A stretch of DNA of 64,000 bases from JAXGZG01 sp050952065 (GTDB lineage Bacteria > Bacillota > Sulfobacillia > Fermentithermobacillales > Fermentithermobacillaceae), in assembly GCA_050952065.1 (NCBI GenBank), contig JBMNKF010000002.1, forward strand, positions 124,001 through 188,000, written 5' to 3'. Below, one piece after another: positions 24,863 through 38,112 of the stretch. Position 1 is the first letter of the stretch; each line of letters starts with the position of its first letter. The position numbers and the translations under genes were made by a program. The notes under the pieces were generated by a model, which was not told where the DNA came from, made no database searches, and was given only the letters and a program-made list of their open reading frames with translations.

Positions 24863-26305
24863 TTGCACTGGCGAAGCGTGGCTAAAGTGTTTGGGTTCCT
24901 TCTGATACTCTTGGCCGCCAGCATGATGGTGTCGCTCTTCTGGTCGGTATGGTACGGTACCCCCGACTGGCGCGCTTTTCTGTGGTCGATCATCCTTGTG
25001 GGTGTCCCTGGGGCAGTCATGGTGTTTGTGGGAGAAAAACAACTGCTGCTGAACTCAAGAGACGTCTATGTGGTTGTCGCCGGAGGTTGGGTAGTCTGTT
25101 CTTTGGCAGGGACAATACCGTTCATGCTGTCAGGCGTTTTGCCTCACCCCGCAGACGCTCTGTTCGAGACAGTGTCAGGGTTCACCACCACGGGTGCCAC
25201 CGTGATGACCCGGATCCCCGAAAACGCGGCAGGCATTCTTTTCTGGAGGAGCTACCTAAACTGGTTAGGCGGCATGGGAATAATCCTCATATTCTTGGCT
25301 TTGGCACGCCGAGCAGATCATGGCGGCGATTCCTTGTATAAGGCCGAAGTACCGGGGATGGAAGTAGAAAGACTCACCCCTCGGCTGAGAGAGACGGCGT
25401 CTGTCCTTTGGAGAATCTACGGAACCATTACCCTTCTTGAGACGCTTCTTCTTTGGCTGGCGGGTATGAGCCTCTACGAGTCTCTGATCCACGCCTTTAG
25501 TACCGTGGCGACAGGCGGCTTCTCAAGTCGGACTCTGAGCGTGGGTGCTTACGAAAAACCGTGGATCTTCTATATCATTCTAGTGTTTATGCTTCTTTCA
25601 GGAATCAACTTTGGGCTCTACTACCGGGCTATTAGAGGAAGAAGGCTTGGTGCGCTCTTTGACGATCCAGAGCTCCGCGGGTATGCGACTATCATACTGG
25701 TGGCTGTGGCTATACTAACGTACAACCTTATGGGCCAATACGGGTTTGGCGGAGCTTTACGACATGGATCATTTCAGGCGGTCTCCGTGATGACCACTAC
25801 TGGCTTCACCACTACGGATTTTGACACCTGGCCCGATCTTTCCAAGTCAGTGCTTCTGTGCCTTATGTTTGTGGGCGCCTGTTCAGGTTCAACCGCCGGA
25901 GCCATCAAGGTTGTGCGCTTTCAGGTCATGGGCAAGAGTCTATTTAGGGAACTTGGGAAGATGGTTCACCCTCAGGCGGTTCTCCCCGTAAGACTAGGTC
26001 GCCGGGTTATACCCGAGAGCACGGTGAGAAGCGTCCTTGTGTTTTCGGCGGCTTATATGGCTTGTGCTTTGGCCGGCACGTTCTATATGCTGCTTTGTGG
26101 TCTGGATATGGTGTCAGCCGTATCAGCCGTGGCCGCTACCTTGGGGAATGTAGGGCCCGGGTTGGGTTCAGTGGGACCGTCGTTAAGTTACGCTTCGATA
26201 CCTGCTTCGGGGAAGGTCGTTCTTACCTTCCTTATGTTGTTGGGGAGACTGGAGATTCTCACTGTGTTAGTGACTCTTACACCGAGTTTCTGGCAGCGGC
26301 GGTGA
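24863..26305 (+). CDS. trkH: Trk potassium transporter membrane subunit TrkH
   Basis: 480-residue K+ translocating subunit of the SKT superfamily, with about ten hydrophobic helices. Selectivity-filter-like segments are visible: SGFTTTGATV, STVATGGFSS, TTTGFTTTDF and ATLGNVGPGLG, the four half-pore repeats. TTG start just after trkA. It pairs with TrkA as the complete uptake system. Confidence 0.95.
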   Translation: MHWRSVAKVFGFLLILLAASMMVSLFWSVWYGTPDWRAFLWSIILVGVPGAVMVFVGEKQLLLNSRDVYVVVAGGWVVCSLAGTIPFMLSGVLPHPADALFETVSGFTTTGATVMTRIPENAAGILFWRSYLNWLGGMGIILIFLALARRADHGGDSLYKAEVPGMEVERLTPRLRETASVLWRIYGTITLLETLLLWLAGMSLYESLIHAFSTVATGGFSSRTLSVGAYEKPWIFYIILVFMLLSGINFGLYYRAIRGRRLGALFDDPELRGYATIILVAVAILTYNLMGQYGFGGALRHGSFQAVSVMTTTGFTTTDFDTWPDLSKSVLLCLMFVGACSGSTAGAIKVVRFQVMGKSLFRELGKMVHPQAVLPVRLGRRVIPESTVRSVLVFSAAYMACALAGTFYMLLCGLDMVSAVSAVAATLGNVGPGLGSVGPSLSYASIPASGKVVLTFLMLLGRLEILTVLVTLTPSFWQRR

Positions 26306-26404
26306 AGAGATATGGATGTTAGGTAGCCAATTGACGAACTATGAGACCACTTAAGGTAGGTTTGTCGGAGCTGGCTAGATTATTGATGCAGGAGGGGCTT
26401 CGAC

Positions 26405-27004
26405 TTGAAGCACAAGCGTACCAAAAAGAAAAGCAGGAAGCCGGATCACACAGTCCAGCGTTCGCAATCTCACAGCGACTGGCTTTGGCCGTTAGTCGTC
26501 CTAATCATACTTGCATTAGCAGCTGGACTGTGGTGGGCTCATAAGAGGAAGCAAGGGGAGATGGCATCTGTGGTAGATAAGGTCAGGATAGAGACTAACA
26601 AAGGGACTATTGTGCTTGGGGTGTATTCGGATAATGTTCCTTTGACAGCGAAGAACTTCGTGGATCTGGTTTCATCGGGATTCTATGACGGGCTGATCTG
26701 GCACAGAGTTGAGGATTGGGTGGTTCAGACGGGGGATCCCGAAGGGACAGGTAGGGGTGGTTCCGACAAGACCATCAAACTTGAGGTAGACCCCGACCTT
26801 AAGAACACTCGCGGTATGGTGGGGATGGCAAGGAAAGACGACCCAGACTCGGCAACCTCGCAATTCTACATACTGAAATCTGACGCTCCTTGGCTAGACG
26901 AGAGCTACGCCGTATTTGCCAAGGTCATGGAAGGCATGGATGTAGTAGACAGTCTTGAGATTGGCGATCGGATGATTACTGTTACGCGTGAGACTTCCGA
27001 CTAG
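26405..27004 (+). CDS. Membrane-anchored peptidyl-prolyl cis-trans isomerase (cyclophilin type)
   Basis: 199 residues: a very basic N-terminus (MKHKRTKKKSRK), one helix (about 27-45), then a short cyclophilin domain probably outside the membrane. Family motifs are VPLTAKNFVDLVSSGFYDGL, WHRVEDWVVQTGDP and SATSQFYI. It would catalyse proline isomerisation of exported proteins. TTG 26405 follows AGGAGGGG at 7 nt. Monocistronic; a hairpin follows at 27040. Confidence 0.92.
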   Translation: MKHKRTKKKSRKPDHTVQRSQSHSDWLWPLVVLIILALAAGLWWAHKRKQGEMASVVDKVRIETNKGTIVLGVYSDNVPLTAKNFVDLVSSGFYDGLIWHRVEDWVVQTGDPEGTGRGGSDKTIKLEVDPDLKNTRGMVGMARKDDPDSATSQFYILKSDAPWLDESYAVFAKVMEGMDVVDSLEIGDRMITVTRETSD

Positions 27005-27039
27005 ACAAGATGACTGGACGATTTGGGACAAGACTAAGA

Positions 27040-27069
27040 CGCAGCCCAGGAGATTACTCCCGGGCTGCG
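27040..27069. terminator. Terminator between cyclophilin and AOR genes
   Basis: CGCAGCCC pairs with GGGCTGCG, with an inner AGGAG/CTCCC extension, between convergent genes. The T content of the flanks is low. Confidence 0.6.
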
Positions 27070-27087
27070 CAACACTTCGACGGTAGC

Positions 27088-28953
27088 CTAGGTTAGCGCC
27101 GCATCAAGCGCCCATTCGATGTCCAACTCTTTCATTTTCCCGCGGAGGGGTATACCGGTTTCCCTATCCCACCCAACCATTTCGTAGTAGGTGCGTTTGG
27201 CTTCCTCAACCGCCTCAGGAGTGGGTGCCACTCCCGCCAGAGGACCTGTCAAGAACGGTTCGTAGAAGCGCTTGGGAAGGACATCGTCCCTGTCGGTGAA
27301 CCCTTCTCTAATATTGAAGCACTTTGCCAGGTTTATGGCACGCTCGGCCACCTTGAACAGCTCCAGTTTGGTGGACTTCCAGCCTGTGACCGCCCTGACC
27401 AGTTCAACGGTTTTGTCGTGGCCCCAACCTACGAAATTGCATAGACCAACGCAGTTGTTAAAATGTCTCTCGGGCAACATATGCGATAGGATGCGTACCT
27501 TTCTTTCGCTTAAGTCTGACGCTGGGATCGGACCGCCTCCGATTCCCAAGTCCTCGTAGGCCGAGCTGGAGTTGACGAAAACAGTATCATGTGCGTTATG
27601 GCAGTGGTCTGCGCCGGTGGGAGACAGGGCGTAGCCGACTCCCATGCCCATCTTCAACCGCGGTTCGTGCATGGGGACTTCTTGTCCTTTGATCTGCATG
27701 GCATATTCTTCTGTGCCTTTGCCCCATTTTCGTGCGACTCTTAGTGAGCCTTCTGCAAGCAGGTCGCCCACTCCTTGGCGTCGAGCGATCTTCTCCAGGA
27801 GTTGCAGCATGGCTTCGGCGTTTCCGAATTTGGCGTCCAACCCATCCAGATCATCTTTTGTCACTAATCCTCTTTCGTAACACTCCATGGCGAAAGCAAT
27901 GGTGACCCCAGCAGAAATGGTGTCCAGCCCGTAGGCGTTGCACAGCTCGTTTCCTTTACATATGGCGTCCAGATCATCAATGCCGCAGGTAGATCCAAGA
28001 GAGCCAAGGGTCTCATACTCTGGCCCGCCGTAGCGAGGGTCCACGTTGTGGGGCTCCCCGGTCTTGACAACCCTCTTGCAGAAGATCGGGCAGGCGTAAC
28101 AATTGTCGCGATCGACCAAGACTGTGTCCCGCATAGTCTGGCCCGATATCTTCTGGTAGCCATCGAATTGGCCAAACTGAAAATTCTTGGTTGGCAACGC
28201 TGAGGATGCATGAAGTGATACAAGCCCGCCTGCAGTCCCGGTGTCTCTCATGCCTTCCCAATTGGACCTGTTCTCGGTAGCCATCCATTGGGCCAGTTCC
28301 CTTAGTCTAGCAGGATCAGCCGCCGGTACGCTTTGCGTGCCTCTCACTGCCACTGCTTTCAGGTTCTTTGAACCCATAACGGCTCCCAGGCCTGAACGCC
28401 CGTATGCATGAGTGATATCGTTTAGGATACACGCATATCGCACCTTGTTTTCCCCGGCTATGCCACACTGGGTGATGCGGATGCGGTTGTCGCCCAACTC
28501 AGCCTTGATGATGTCCTCTACTTCGCCCGTGGTCTTCCCCCAAATGCTGCTCCCGTCTCTCAGCTCAGCTTGGCCATCCCGGATCCAAAGATAGCAAGGT
28601 TTTTCGGCTTTACCTTCTACAATAATGGCGTCAAAGCCGGCCCTTTTCAGTTCAGCTCCCCAGAACCCTCCGGCTTCAGAAAACCCGACGCCTCCTGTAA
28701 GAGGCGACTTGGCTCCGACGCTGTTGCGCCCTGCGCCTGCCACAGGGTGACCGGTCAAAACCCCGAGGACGAAGATCAGTTTATTCTCGGGGCCCAGAGG
28801 ATCAATACCCTTTGGAATCTCCTTCAGCAGGTAATGGACAATGAACCCTGTCCCTCCGAAGTACTTCCGGTAGAATTCCTCACCGGGTTCTTCCACCAAA
28901 ATGGTGTCAGACGAAAGGTTCACTCGTAGTATTTTGCCTGCGCAACCCATCAT
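27088..28953 (-). CDS. aor: Aldehyde:ferredoxin oxidoreductase
   Basis: A 621-residue tungsten- or molybdenum-pterin enzyme oxidising aldehydes to acids with ferredoxin as electron acceptor. The N-terminal AOR domain opens with GKILRVNLS and has RNSVGAKSPLTGGVG. The [4Fe-4S] cysteines are CYACPIFC (about residue 287) and the later CVGLCNF. Length is normal. ATG 28953 (or the adjacent second ATG) follows GGAGGGACC. The MoaD-like gene upstream runs in the same direction 45 bp away, a common pairing for AOR-type enzymes. Confidence 0.94.
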   Translation of the reverse strand: MMGCAGKILRVNLSSDTILVEEPGEEFYRKYFGGTGFIVHYLLKEIPKGIDPLGPENKLIFVLGVLTGHPVAGAGRNSVGAKSPLTGGVGFSEAGGFWGAELKRAGFDAIIVEGKAEKPCYLWIRDGQAELRDGSSIWGKTTGEVEDIIKAELGDNRIRITQCGIAGENKVRYACILNDITHAYGRSGLGAVMGSKNLKAVAVRGTQSVPAADPARLRELAQWMATENRSNWEGMRDTGTAGGLVSLHASSALPTKNFQFGQFDGYQKISGQTMRDTVLVDRDNCYACPIFCKRVVKTGEPHNVDPRYGGPEYETLGSLGSTCGIDDLDAICKGNELCNAYGLDTISAGVTIAFAMECYERGLVTKDDLDGLDAKFGNAEAMLQLLEKIARRQGVGDLLAEGSLRVARKWGKGTEEYAMQIKGQEVPMHEPRLKMGMGVGYALSPTGADHCHNAHDTVFVNSSSAYEDLGIGGGPIPASDLSERKVRILSHMLPERHFNNCVGLCNFVGWGHDKTVELVRAVTGWKSTKLELFKVAERAINLAKCFNIREGFTDRDDVLPKRFYEPFLTGPLAGVAPTPEAVEEAKRTYYEMVGWDRETGIPLRGKMKELDIEWALDAALT

Positions 28954-28998
28954 GTGATAGGTCCCTCCTCTCTAGACCTCTTGTCCTTCACTTGTCTT

Positions 28999-29268
28999 CT
29001 ATCCGCCTTCAACGGGGCACATGATCCCGATTTCGTCCCCTGCTGATAGTGTGTGGTCTCTTTCGACTCCCTGGTTGTTGACAGTGAGCATCCATACATC
29101 TTCTTGGGAGATGCCCAAACGAGTCAAGAGTTCCTCCACCGTCTCACCCGAGACGTAGGGTACCTTGGCCCAATCCCCGTCAGGCAAGAGTCTCTTGCGG
29201 CTTCCGTACACTGTGACGGTAATTGTCTCTAGGTTCAGATCTCCTCCGACCACAAATACCGCCTCCAT
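28999..29268 (-). CDS. MoaD/ThiS-like sulfur carrier protein
   Basis: A ubiquitin-like protein ending in the di-glycine tail (VEGG) that is thiocarboxylated to donate sulfur during pterin-dithiolene synthesis. Core strands: ETITVTVYGSRKRLL, VEELLTRLGI and LSAGDEIGIMCPV. The frame is open to 29337. ATG 29268 gives a usual 89 residues; GTG 29253, with GGAGG 8 nt ahead, is an equally good start. It likely serves the cofactor of the AOR downstream. Confidence 0.85.
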   Translation of the reverse strand: MEAVFVVGGDLNLETITVTVYGSRKRLLPDGDWAKVPYVSGETVEELLTRLGISQEDVWMLTVNNQGVERDHTLSAGDEIGIMCPVEGG

Positions 29269-29372
29269 TCCCAAGAGAAGGTGGCCTACTTCTTCGTTGG
29301 TTTCTTCAACGCCACACTTGTTTCCTCTCCCATACATTCTAACCGTCTTCTGTTCTCAAGTCGAAGATGTGG

Positions 29373-29401
29373 TTGCGGAGGGTCATCGCCTGTGTTAAGA
29401 T
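29373..29401 (+). promoter_or_regulatory. Candidate rRNA promoter P1
   Basis: TTGCGG (29373-29378), 17-nt spacer, TAAGAT (29396-29401), 170-200 bp ahead of the 16S gene. Confidence 0.45.
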
Positions 29402-29471
29402 AAGACTCGCCTCGCCCCGAAATGGGCAGGTCAACGGGGACAAGCGAATCCAAACGGAGCGGCAAAAACCG

Positions 29472-29500
29472 TTGACGACCAGGCAAAAACCTGATAAATT
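29472..29500 (+). promoter_or_regulatory. Candidate rRNA promoter P2
   Basis: TTGACG (29472-29477), 17-nt spacer, TAAATT (29495-29500). Just downstream is CCTTGAAAACTGAACAG, the usual Firmicute rRNA leader motif. This leader is complementary to TCGCTGTTC...CTTCAGG after the 16S gene, forming the processing stem. Confidence 0.6.
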
Positions 29501-29570
29501 GAAGTTTGTTGTCTCGGTCCTTGAAAACTGAACAGCGAAAAGCGAAAGTCTTTGAGGAGAAGGAACAGGT

Positions 29571-31112
<1,542 letters not shown>

Positions 31113-31257
31113 AGACCTTCCACTAAAGTTTCGCTTTCTCGCTGTTCGGTCTTCAGGGACTGAGACCTCCTGGTAGGATGCACAATCTTCCTTGACGGCG
31201 GAGGCTGTCTTGGGCGATACTAGTCCTCCTAGGCCGCTGGTGAAAGCCGCGGTAAGT

Positions 31258-31334
<77 letters not shown>

Positions 31335-31363
31335 CGTTTGTCGCTGTTTCCCGCAGAATGTGT

Positions 31364-31439
31364 GGGGGCGTGGCTCAGTTGGGAGAGCGCCTGCTTTGCA
31401 AGCAGGAAGTCGGCGGTTCGATTCCGCCCGTCTCCACCA
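31364..31439 (+). tRNA. tRNA-Ala (TGC)
   Basis: 76 nt with encoded CCA. Acceptor GGGGGCG pairs with CGTCTCC (two G-U pairs), the anticodon loop is TTTGCAA (anticodon TGC), and the T arm is CGGTTCGATTCCG. Second tRNA of the rRNA spacer. Confidence 0.98.
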
Positions 31440-31602
31440 GCCTCTAGCCCGACCTTAGAGAAGTTGAGGCGGGTAGTTTGAGGGTAAGCGAGATGGTCCT
31501 TGACAACTTAAGAGAGGTAATTGCGAAGAAGAGTAAAGCGCGAATTAGGATAGATTCGAATTAGAGGATCGTCCCTAAGGCGGCATTGATTTAAGCCGCG
31601 AG

Positions 31603-34580
<2,978 letters not shown>

Positions 34581-34684
34581 TGCGCTTAAATCAGTGTCGC
34601 GTTAGGAGTGAAAATGCTCCTTGGGCAAAAGCCCGCCTCTCTTAAGTAGACAAGATTCTGACACGTGACAACAGAATACAGGTT

Positions 34685-34800
<116 letters not shown>

Positions 34801-34810
34801 TACTTTTGGG

Positions 34811-34845
34811 GAAGCCTCGCCAACTCGCGAGGCTTCTTTACTTCT
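34811..34845 (+). terminator. rRNA operon terminator
   Basis: GAAGCCTCGC and GCGAGGCTTC form a perfect 10-bp stem with a 6-nt loop, followed by TTTACTTCT, 10 bp after the 5S gene. Confidence 0.85.
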
Positions 34846-34862
34846 CCGCCAAACCCCTTCCA

Positions 34863-35017
34863 ATGTGAAGTTTCCCAGCATATCCTCTGCTCGATGCGGA
34901 GTCTCCCAGCGTGGCTTTCCGCAAGTGCTGAGTTTCTCAGCATAGCCTCAGGCTGATGTCTAGTTTCTCACCGCATCAATCGACCAGTGCGAAATCTCTC
35001 GTCGTGGCCCCAGATTT
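34863..35017. repeat. Degenerate tandem repeat array, 31-bp period, 5 units
   Basis: Units start at 34863, 34894, 34925, 34956 and 34987, exactly 31 bp apart. Consensus is RTGYNRAGTYTCYCAGCRT followed by a looser RGCYTC tail. Units differ by several bases each, so the array is old. Not in a frame, and no unique spacers. It lies between the rRNA terminator and tmk. A second array with the same period is at 5062-5280. Confidence 0.8.
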
Positions 35018-35334
35018 CAGCACGGAGCCTGACTCTCCTGAACCTCCTTGGTCCGCGGAATCCTTCGCGCGTGACAGATCGTCTCGAGCGATATCAGGGA
35101 GTAGCGAACCTTGTTGACAACTCTGGGGATAAGTGCCAGATCGTGTGGATAAACTTGTAAATCGGCGGCTCCAAGGTGAGTCGAGATTTCAGACATCACC
35201 GGACACACTGTTTGAAAGAGCCGTTCGACACTGTTGGGAACAATACATGTAGCTACGTGTAGCAGTGTACGGAGTGTCTCTTGTGCTACACTTGAGGCGT
35301 GCCTAGATATAGCGGGGAGGGTGAAGCATAGTCG
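35018..35334. other. Intergenic region ahead of tmk
   Basis: No gene seen. It contains two DnaA-box-like sites in the same direction (TGGGGATAA at 35124-35132 and a perfect TGTGGATAA at 35144-35152), and an inverted repeat GTGTAGCA (35257-35264) / TGCTACAC (35284-35291) 44 bp before tmk. Either could be regulatory; neither is proven. Confidence 0.4.
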
Positions 35335-35979
35335 ATGCGTGGAATCTTCATAACCTTCGAGGGATGCGACGGATCGGGTAAGAGCACTCAAATGAAACGG
35401 CTCCACACGAGACTCCTACAACTGGGGATTGATGTGGTGTTGACAAGGGAGCCAGGCGGCACGCCCACAGGCGAACTCATTCGTGACTTGCTCTTGGACC
35501 CCAACGGGCCCGACAGAACCGCTCTTACAGAAACGTTCCTCTATGCTGCATCAAGAGCTGAACTGGCCAAGCGCATACTCCAACCCGCTCTTGAAGATGG
35601 CAAGGTAGTCCTGCTTGAAAGATATGTTGATTCAACTCTCGTGTACCAAGGAATGGCAGGAGGAATCCCTATAAGAGATATAGAACATATTAACAGAATA
35701 GCGACATACGGGTTGATTCCGGATCTTACCTTAGTTTTTGACATTGTCGACCCTCATGTACTCCATCAGAGGATGGCCCCTAAGAAGAAAGACAGGATCG
35801 AGTCTCGCGATGAGGCATACCATGCCAGAGTCAGGGAGGGCTATCGTGTTCTTTCTGAGAGGTATCCCGAACGCATCCGATTGATAGATGGAGAACTGCC
35901 TCAAAACGAGGTTGAGGAAATCGTATTTCGCGAAGTGTGGTCGATTCTTGAAAGGCGAGAAGGGGGAAAGATGTCATGA
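35335..35979 (+). CDS. tmk: Thymidylate kinase
   Basis: Phosphorylates dTMP to dTDP. P-loop FEGCDGSGKSTQ at residues about 8-19, LTREPGGTPTGE for the substrate, ERYVDSTLVYQG for the DR(Y/W)-type motif, and a lid region with RDEAYHARVREGY. 214 residues, normal. ATG 35335. Heads the tmk-darA-holB-ricT-rsmI operon; it overlaps darA by 4 nt. Confidence 0.96.
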   Translation: MRGIFITFEGCDGSGKSTQMKRLHTRLLQLGIDVVLTREPGGTPTGELIRDLLLDPNGPDRTALTETFLYAASRAELAKRILQPALEDGKVVLLERYVDSTLVYQGMAGGIPIRDIEHINRIATYGLIPDLTLVFDIVDPHVLHQRMAPKKKDRIESRDEAYHARVREGYRVLSERYPERIRLIDGELPQNEVEEIVFREVWSILERREGGKMS

Positions 35980-36302
35980 GGCTCATAATCTCGGTGGTTC
36001 AGGACAAAGACGCTCCAAGGCTAATAGAAAGCCTTGTGAAAGAGGGTTTCAGCGCGACGAAACTTGCCTCCACCGGAGGTTTTCTTAGGGAGGGCAACTC
36101 CACCGTTCTTATCGGGGTGGATGATGGCCAAACCGACCGGGTTCTGGAAGTCATAAAGAAGACGTGCCAGGCTAGAGAGCAGCTGGTTACGCCCATTACA
36201 CCCGTGGGTCCCGGTGAATCCTATGTTCCATATCCTGTGGGCGTGGTCGTAGGCGGAGCCACGGTGTTTATCCTTCCCGTTGAGAGGTTTGTCAAAGTTT
36301 AG
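35976..36302 (+). CDS. darA: Cyclic-di-AMP receptor DarA (PII-like)
   Basis: A 108-residue trimeric PII-like protein that binds c-di-AMP. The motif LASTGGFLREGNSTVLIGVDD is in the first half and the C-terminal GGATVFILPVERF strand is family-typical. In B. subtilis the equivalent (yaaQ) also follows tmk. Here yaaR, which normally comes next, is missing and holB follows after 8 bp. Confidence 0.95.
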   Translation: MRLIISVVQDKDAPRLIESLVKEGFSATKLASTGGFLREGNSTVLIGVDDGQTDRVLEVIKKTCQAREQLVTPITPVGPGESYVPYPVGVVVGGATVFILPVERFVKV

Positions 36303-36310
36303 CTTCTGAA

Positions 36311-37303
36311 TTGGACGAACAACGCGTGAGTCTCAACATGGACCATGGCAACCAAGTTGCGCCGAAGATAATCGAACTAACGCTGAGGTCTCAGAGGGTT
36401 GCCCACGCTTACCTGTTCAAAGGGCCGCCCACGTCCCCTAAAGAGGCCTATGCTGTTGCTTTGGCAAAAGGACTCTTGTGCGATGGCGAGTATTCCTGTG
36501 CCGAGACCGATGGAGCTCGGCCCTGCGACTCGTGCTGGTCGTGCCGAGAGATAGAAAAGGGCGCCCACCCCGACCTGTTTCTCGTGGAAAAGGACGGCAA
36601 TAGCATAAAGATTAGAAAAACCCACGAGATTCTCAAGGAAGCGTTGGCTAAGCCGTACCATTCAGCCAGGAAAGTATTTATCATCAAGGACGCAGAGGAT
36701 ATGACGGCTGAGGCCGCTAATGCACTTCTTAAGATCCTAGAGGAACCTCCGTCATACGTGTCTTTCATATTGACTGCGGCCAATATATCAGCTATCCCTG
36801 AGACGATCGTATCCAGATGCCAGGTAGTGCCCTTCAGAAGGCTTTCGCCTCGTGCTTTGGGGCAAATCCTTATGGAGCGGCACAACATCCCTCAAGAGGA
36901 GGCATTCTCTGTAGCAGAGTACGCTGACGGGAGCGTCGACAAGGCCCTAAGCCTGATAGAAGGACAGCGCCTTGGTTTGCCTGGGGAGACTATCCTGAGG
37001 GAGTTGACGGAGACTTCGCCAATTGAAGTCGCCCAGAAGTACTCCAAACTTGATCCCAAGGAAAGACTCAGAGTAGTATTTGGCCTTGAAGTTGTTTTTC
37101 AGAAGATGATGCGAGAGACAGTATATAGGGGCTTTGAGGGTAATACAGACGGAGAACCCCGTCAGTATCTGGAGGAATTGAAGAGGCGGTACCTGGCACT
37201 TGAGGCGCTCCTCCAGGCCAGAAGACGCCTTAACGCCAATACCAATCCGTTTCTCGCTTTTGCTGTGTTGTTTATGGACCTTCGAAACATTGAGAAAGGT
37301 TGA
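36311..37303 (+). CDS. holB: DNA polymerase III delta' subunit
   Basis: Clamp-loader subunit. It has the AAA+ fold with a zinc module (cysteines in LLCDGEYSC, RPCDSCWSC) and the SRC motif (ETIVSRCQVVPF). The P-loop position reads KGPPTSPKEAY and lacks the GKT/S lysine context, so this subunit probably does not hydrolyse ATP, as expected for delta'. 330 residues from TTG 36311; ATG 36344 is an alternative. Confidence 0.93.
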   Translation: MDEQRVSLNMDHGNQVAPKIIELTLRSQRVAHAYLFKGPPTSPKEAYAVALAKGLLCDGEYSCAETDGARPCDSCWSCREIEKGAHPDLFLVEKDGNSIKIRKTHEILKEALAKPYHSARKVFIIKDAEDMTAEAANALLKILEEPPSYVSFILTAANISAIPETIVSRCQVVPFRRLSPRALGQILMERHNIPQEEAFSVAEYADGSVDKALSLIEGQRLGLPGETILRELTETSPIEVAQKYSKLDPKERLRVVFGLEVVFQKMMRETVYRGFEGNTDGEPRQYLEELKRRYLALEALLQARRRLNANTNPFLAFAVLFMDLRNIEKG

Positions 37304-37308
37304 AGACT

Positions 37309-38112
37309 ATGCCTTCCGTAGTTGGAGTTAGGTTTAAAGATAGGGGCAAAGTATACTACTTCGCTCCGGTTGATCTATCCCTGAATGTTGGAGATAGCGT
37401 TTTGGTTGAAACGGTCCGGGGAATAGAAATGGGCACTCTGGCAATGGGCCCCAAAGAAGTTCCAGAGGACAGGCTGGTCCTCCCTCTTAAGAGAGTCATT
37501 CGAGTTGCCACTCCGGAGGACATCGCTGTTTATCGAGATAACATCGTAAAGGCCAAGGAGGCCATGGAAATTGCCAAAGCCAAGATAGCCGATCACGGTC
37601 TCGATATGCATTTGGTGGACGCCGAGTACACATTTGACGGTTCCCGGGTGGTTCTTTACTTTACAGCCGACGGCAGGGTGGATTTTCGCGAACTGGTCAA
37701 GGATCTCGCATCGGCTCTTAGAACTCGAGTGGAGCTGCGGCAGATAGGTGTAAGAGATCAAGCTAAGCTGATTGGCGGAATTGGTCCGTGTGGGAGGACA
37801 CTCTGTTGCGCTTCATTTCTCAATGACTTCTTGCCTGTGTCCATCAGGATGGCTAAGGATCAGAATCTCTCACTGAACCCCACCAAAATATCGGGGGCTT
37901 GCGGCCGCCTTCTCTGCTGCTTAAGATTCGAATGTGACCACTATGAGTGCGCCAAGAATGCTTTACCCCAAGTGGGTGCTGTTGTGGTGACTCCCGAAGG
38001 AGAAGGCAGAGTCGTTGCGCGGAATCTGGGTAAGAACACTTTGAGTGTGGAGATAGAAGATGCAAAAACCATGGAATTCCCGGCTGAGGAAGTAGAGGAG
38101 AAGAAGGCGTGA
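37309..38112 (+). CDS. ricT: PSP1 domain protein RicT (YaaT)
   Basis: Part of the Y-complex (RicAFT) that in B. subtilis tunes RNase Y and sporulation phosphorelay activity. VVGVRFKDRGKVYYF opens the protein. The cysteine sets GPCGRTLCC, ACGRLLCC and CDHYEC match those implicated in Fe-S binding. The frame starts with TTG 37300, overlapping holB, but ATG 37309 fits the family N-terminus and has AAAGGT upstream. yabA, expected next, is absent. Confidence 0.94.
   Translation: MPSVVGVRFKDRGKVYYFAPVDLSLNVGDSVLVETVRGIEMGTLAMGPKEVPEDRLVLPLKRVIRVATPEDIAVYRDNIVKAKEAMEIAKAKIADHGLDMHLVDAEYTFDGSRVVLYFTADGRVDFRELVKDLASALRTRVELRQIGVRDQAKLIGGIGPCGRTLCCASFLNDFLPVSIRMAKDQNLSLNPTKISGACGRLLCCLRFECDHYECAKNALPQVGAVVVTPEGEGRVVARNLGKNTLSVEIEDAKTMEFPAEEVEEKKA

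Noticed and set aside
35018..35334. Replication origin near tmk
   Set aside because: Only one perfect and one imperfect DnaA box, no dnaA or dnaN, and no AT-rich unwinding region. The synteny suggests oriC is further upstream of the rRNA operon.
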